Source of the DNA: Glandiceps talaboti | Lineage: Eukaryota; Hemichordata; Enteropneusta; Spengelidae | DNA: 64,000 nucleotides | NCBI RefSeq assembly: GCF_964340395.1 | Contig: NC_135551.1 | Coordinates: 26,626,880-26,690,879, forward strand | Reading direction: 5' to 3' | Shown here: in pieces, positions 62,601-64,000 of the stretch | Layout of the letters: each line of letters starts with the position of its first letter | Numbering within the stretch: position 1 is the stretch's first letter | The notes under the pieces: model-generated | Seen by the model: the letters and a program-made list of their open reading frames with translations, nothing else | Told to the model about the DNA's origin: nothing | The model's database searches: none | Program-made: the position numbers and the translations under genes

Positions 62601-62987
62601 TTACTTGCCATTATTTACAACATGCTGTATTTCCAATGGCAGTGATGGCCAGACCTTGTGAGTTTGTTGTCCAGCTGTACCCCCTGACCGTGGTGGGACA
62701 CCAGCATACTGTGATAGGACACCATCATCTTGATTATCTACACTCAGTTTTGCCAGCAGTGCTTGAAGCATAGCGCGTATATCTTCGTTATCAGCGTTCT
62801 GCTGTCTTGGCTCAAACCCCATACTTGAACGGAGAATCATTTTCTGATCACTCTCCCGTCTATTGTTGGTGTTGTCATCCCATTTACCGGCAGCAATTCT
62901 CTCTTGCCATTGATAAGGTGGGTATGCTGTGCCCAGATTGATATATGTTACAATGCAAGCAAGGAAGAACAACTTGATACCGAACAT
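62601..62987 (-). CDS. Secreted peptide precursor-like protein, 128 aa, nested in ATM intron 10
   Basis: One coding exon on the opposite strand to ATM. An N-terminal signal peptide is clear (MFGIKLFFLACIVTYINLGT, then AYPP), with likely cleavage near residue 21. The rest is short, Gln/Asn/Asp-rich and free of cysteine outside the signal. Candidate processing sites are Arg-Arg at NNRRES and single Arg/Lys sites around MILRSSMGFEPR, so a neuropeptide or hormone precursor is possible. No amidation signal (Gly-Lys-Arg) is seen and I recognise no family. The start ATG lies 7 nt after an acceptor (cttacag|TTGAACA). An untranslated exon with donor CACT|GTAAGT (exon end 63133) is a good upstream partner. 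Single-exon coding with a leader exon and signal peptide supports a real gene. Confidence 0.6.
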   Translation of the reverse strand: MFGIKLFFLACIVTYINLGTAYPPYQWQERIAAGKWDDNTNNRRESDQKMILRSSMGFEPRQQNADNEDIRAMLQALLAKLSVDNQDDGVLSQYAGVPPRSGGTAGQQTHKVWPSLPLEIQHVVNNGK

Positions 62988-64000
62988 TGTTCAACTGTAA
63001 GAAATTAAATAAAAGAATACCATAACCAAAATGCATCCGTAGTTAATTGAACAATAGTGAACATTTACTTGTAGTAATATTTTCTGGTTTTAGACTCCCA
63101 CATCAGAGAGGGGAACTTTTGGTTAAACTTACAGTGGGTGGCATCATTGTTAGGACACTGTAACAGGAAAGAGACATCTTGTAAAAATTAAGTATTTTGT
63201 GTAATTTTAAGGTTTTATTTTATGTTGTAGCCATGATCTTGTGAAATGGTTATTGTACTTGGTTTAAAATTTGATGTACTTTTGATAGACTACTCTTCAG
63301 GGTAGCCCCACTGTAGGTTACTAATGTAGACAAACTAAATGTTCTTGAAGTAGCAGTAATTTAACTTGCTTATCTTAAAACTAGAAAGTTTGTTATTAAA
63401 GTTTGATATGCAAACTTTTAAAATCAGGGGAAAACAAGCATGTAGTCAGTGAAATGTAACTTTACACGGTTGCTAGGCAGTACATGACCAAATTCATACT
63501 CGGCAACAGAGAGAGTCTGTTATGACAGTTGTGTTATCAGAGAGATGAAAAACATGACATATTATCTTGCAGTCTACAACAGAGACTTACATTACTAATT
63601 AATCAGAATAATTTCTTAATCTAAACTATTTTACTACTTTGATAGCAAGACTTTAAATTTCTTGTTAATTCACTTTTATTATATAGGAAAACAAAAATAT
63701 ATCCATGCCAGCTCATCAGTGTAGGTCACTGTGTCAACATTGGCATTTAAACTAATGAAACACTATGCCATTTACACGGTAAACTGAACGTCTGAAACTG
63801 AAAATGTTGTCCACATGGAAATTTAAGAAGAATACAATGCAGTGGTTGAAATGTGGCTATTACCTGAAATTGAACAATTGATAGATTTTGAAATGATAAA
63901 AGACTCGTTTTTGGTATCCCGATATCTTTAGAAGTCATAAATGCAATTTTTAAATTTCAGTAAGTTGAAATATTGGACCTACCTATAAAACTTCTTTCGA
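62988..64000. other. ATM intron 10, upstream side of the nested gene
   Basis: Apart from the possible leader exon (donor at 63133/63132), I see no exon, repeat array or RNA gene here. Confidence 0.4.

Overview
This window is nuclear DNA from an animal. Every protein gene I recognise is split by GT-AG introns of about 0.3-3.5 kb (one gene is intronless). The DNA is AT-rich and full of microsatellites, hairpin and TIR elements and decayed retrotransposons. The gene models are typical of a non-vertebrate bilaterian, perhaps a marine deuterostome or lophotrochozoan; I cannot name the species from sequence alone. I rebuilt exon coordinates by eye from splice signals, reading frame and protein similarity; the five complete spliced or intronless reading frames each add up to a whole number of codons.

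Layout. 1-7.7 kb: no recognisable gene; a diverged ~250-bp tandem repeat, a near-perfect hairpin element and a composite 1.2-kb fold-back element. 7.76-13.64 kb: a ~1.6-kb inverted duplication surrounds a small secreted cysteine-rich protein gene (+ strand). The left arm carries that gene's TATA box, leader exon and start-codon exon; the right arm keeps an inverted copy of all of them. Decayed LINE endonuclease pieces lie at 11.6-12.0 and 14.2-14.6 kb. 14.6-18.7 kb: repeats only.

18.7-37.6 kb (- strand): GART, the trifunctional GARS-AIRS-GARTase of purine synthesis, 15 coding exons, 1028 aa. Its introns hold several transposons, a probable solo LTR, a Penelope-type GIY-YIG remnant and a 56-bp minisatellite that repeats the end of exon 9 with its splice donor. 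42.1-43.3 kb (-): DNAJC28, one exon. 43.5-46.7 kb (-): a Bmt2-family rRNA adenine-N1 methyltransferase. 48.7-52.3 kb (-): MYCBP, with a textbook U12-type intron. 52.4 kb to past 60.4 kb (+): the 5' part of ATM (10 coding exons, first ~410 residues), head-to-head with MYCBP; the rest lies beyond the window. Its last visible intron contains, on the opposite strand, a gene for a 128-aa secreted peptide precursor-like protein.

The recognised genes are mostly housekeeping genes (purine synthesis, mitochondrial J-protein, rRNA methylation, Myc partner, DNA-damage kinase) and do not form one pathway. GART and DNAJC28 are also neighbours in vertebrates, though in a different order. The most unusual points are the inverted promoter duplication, the duplicated splice edges in GART and ATM, the stop codon inside the GART intron-7 splice donor, the U12 intron and the fungal-like Bmt2.
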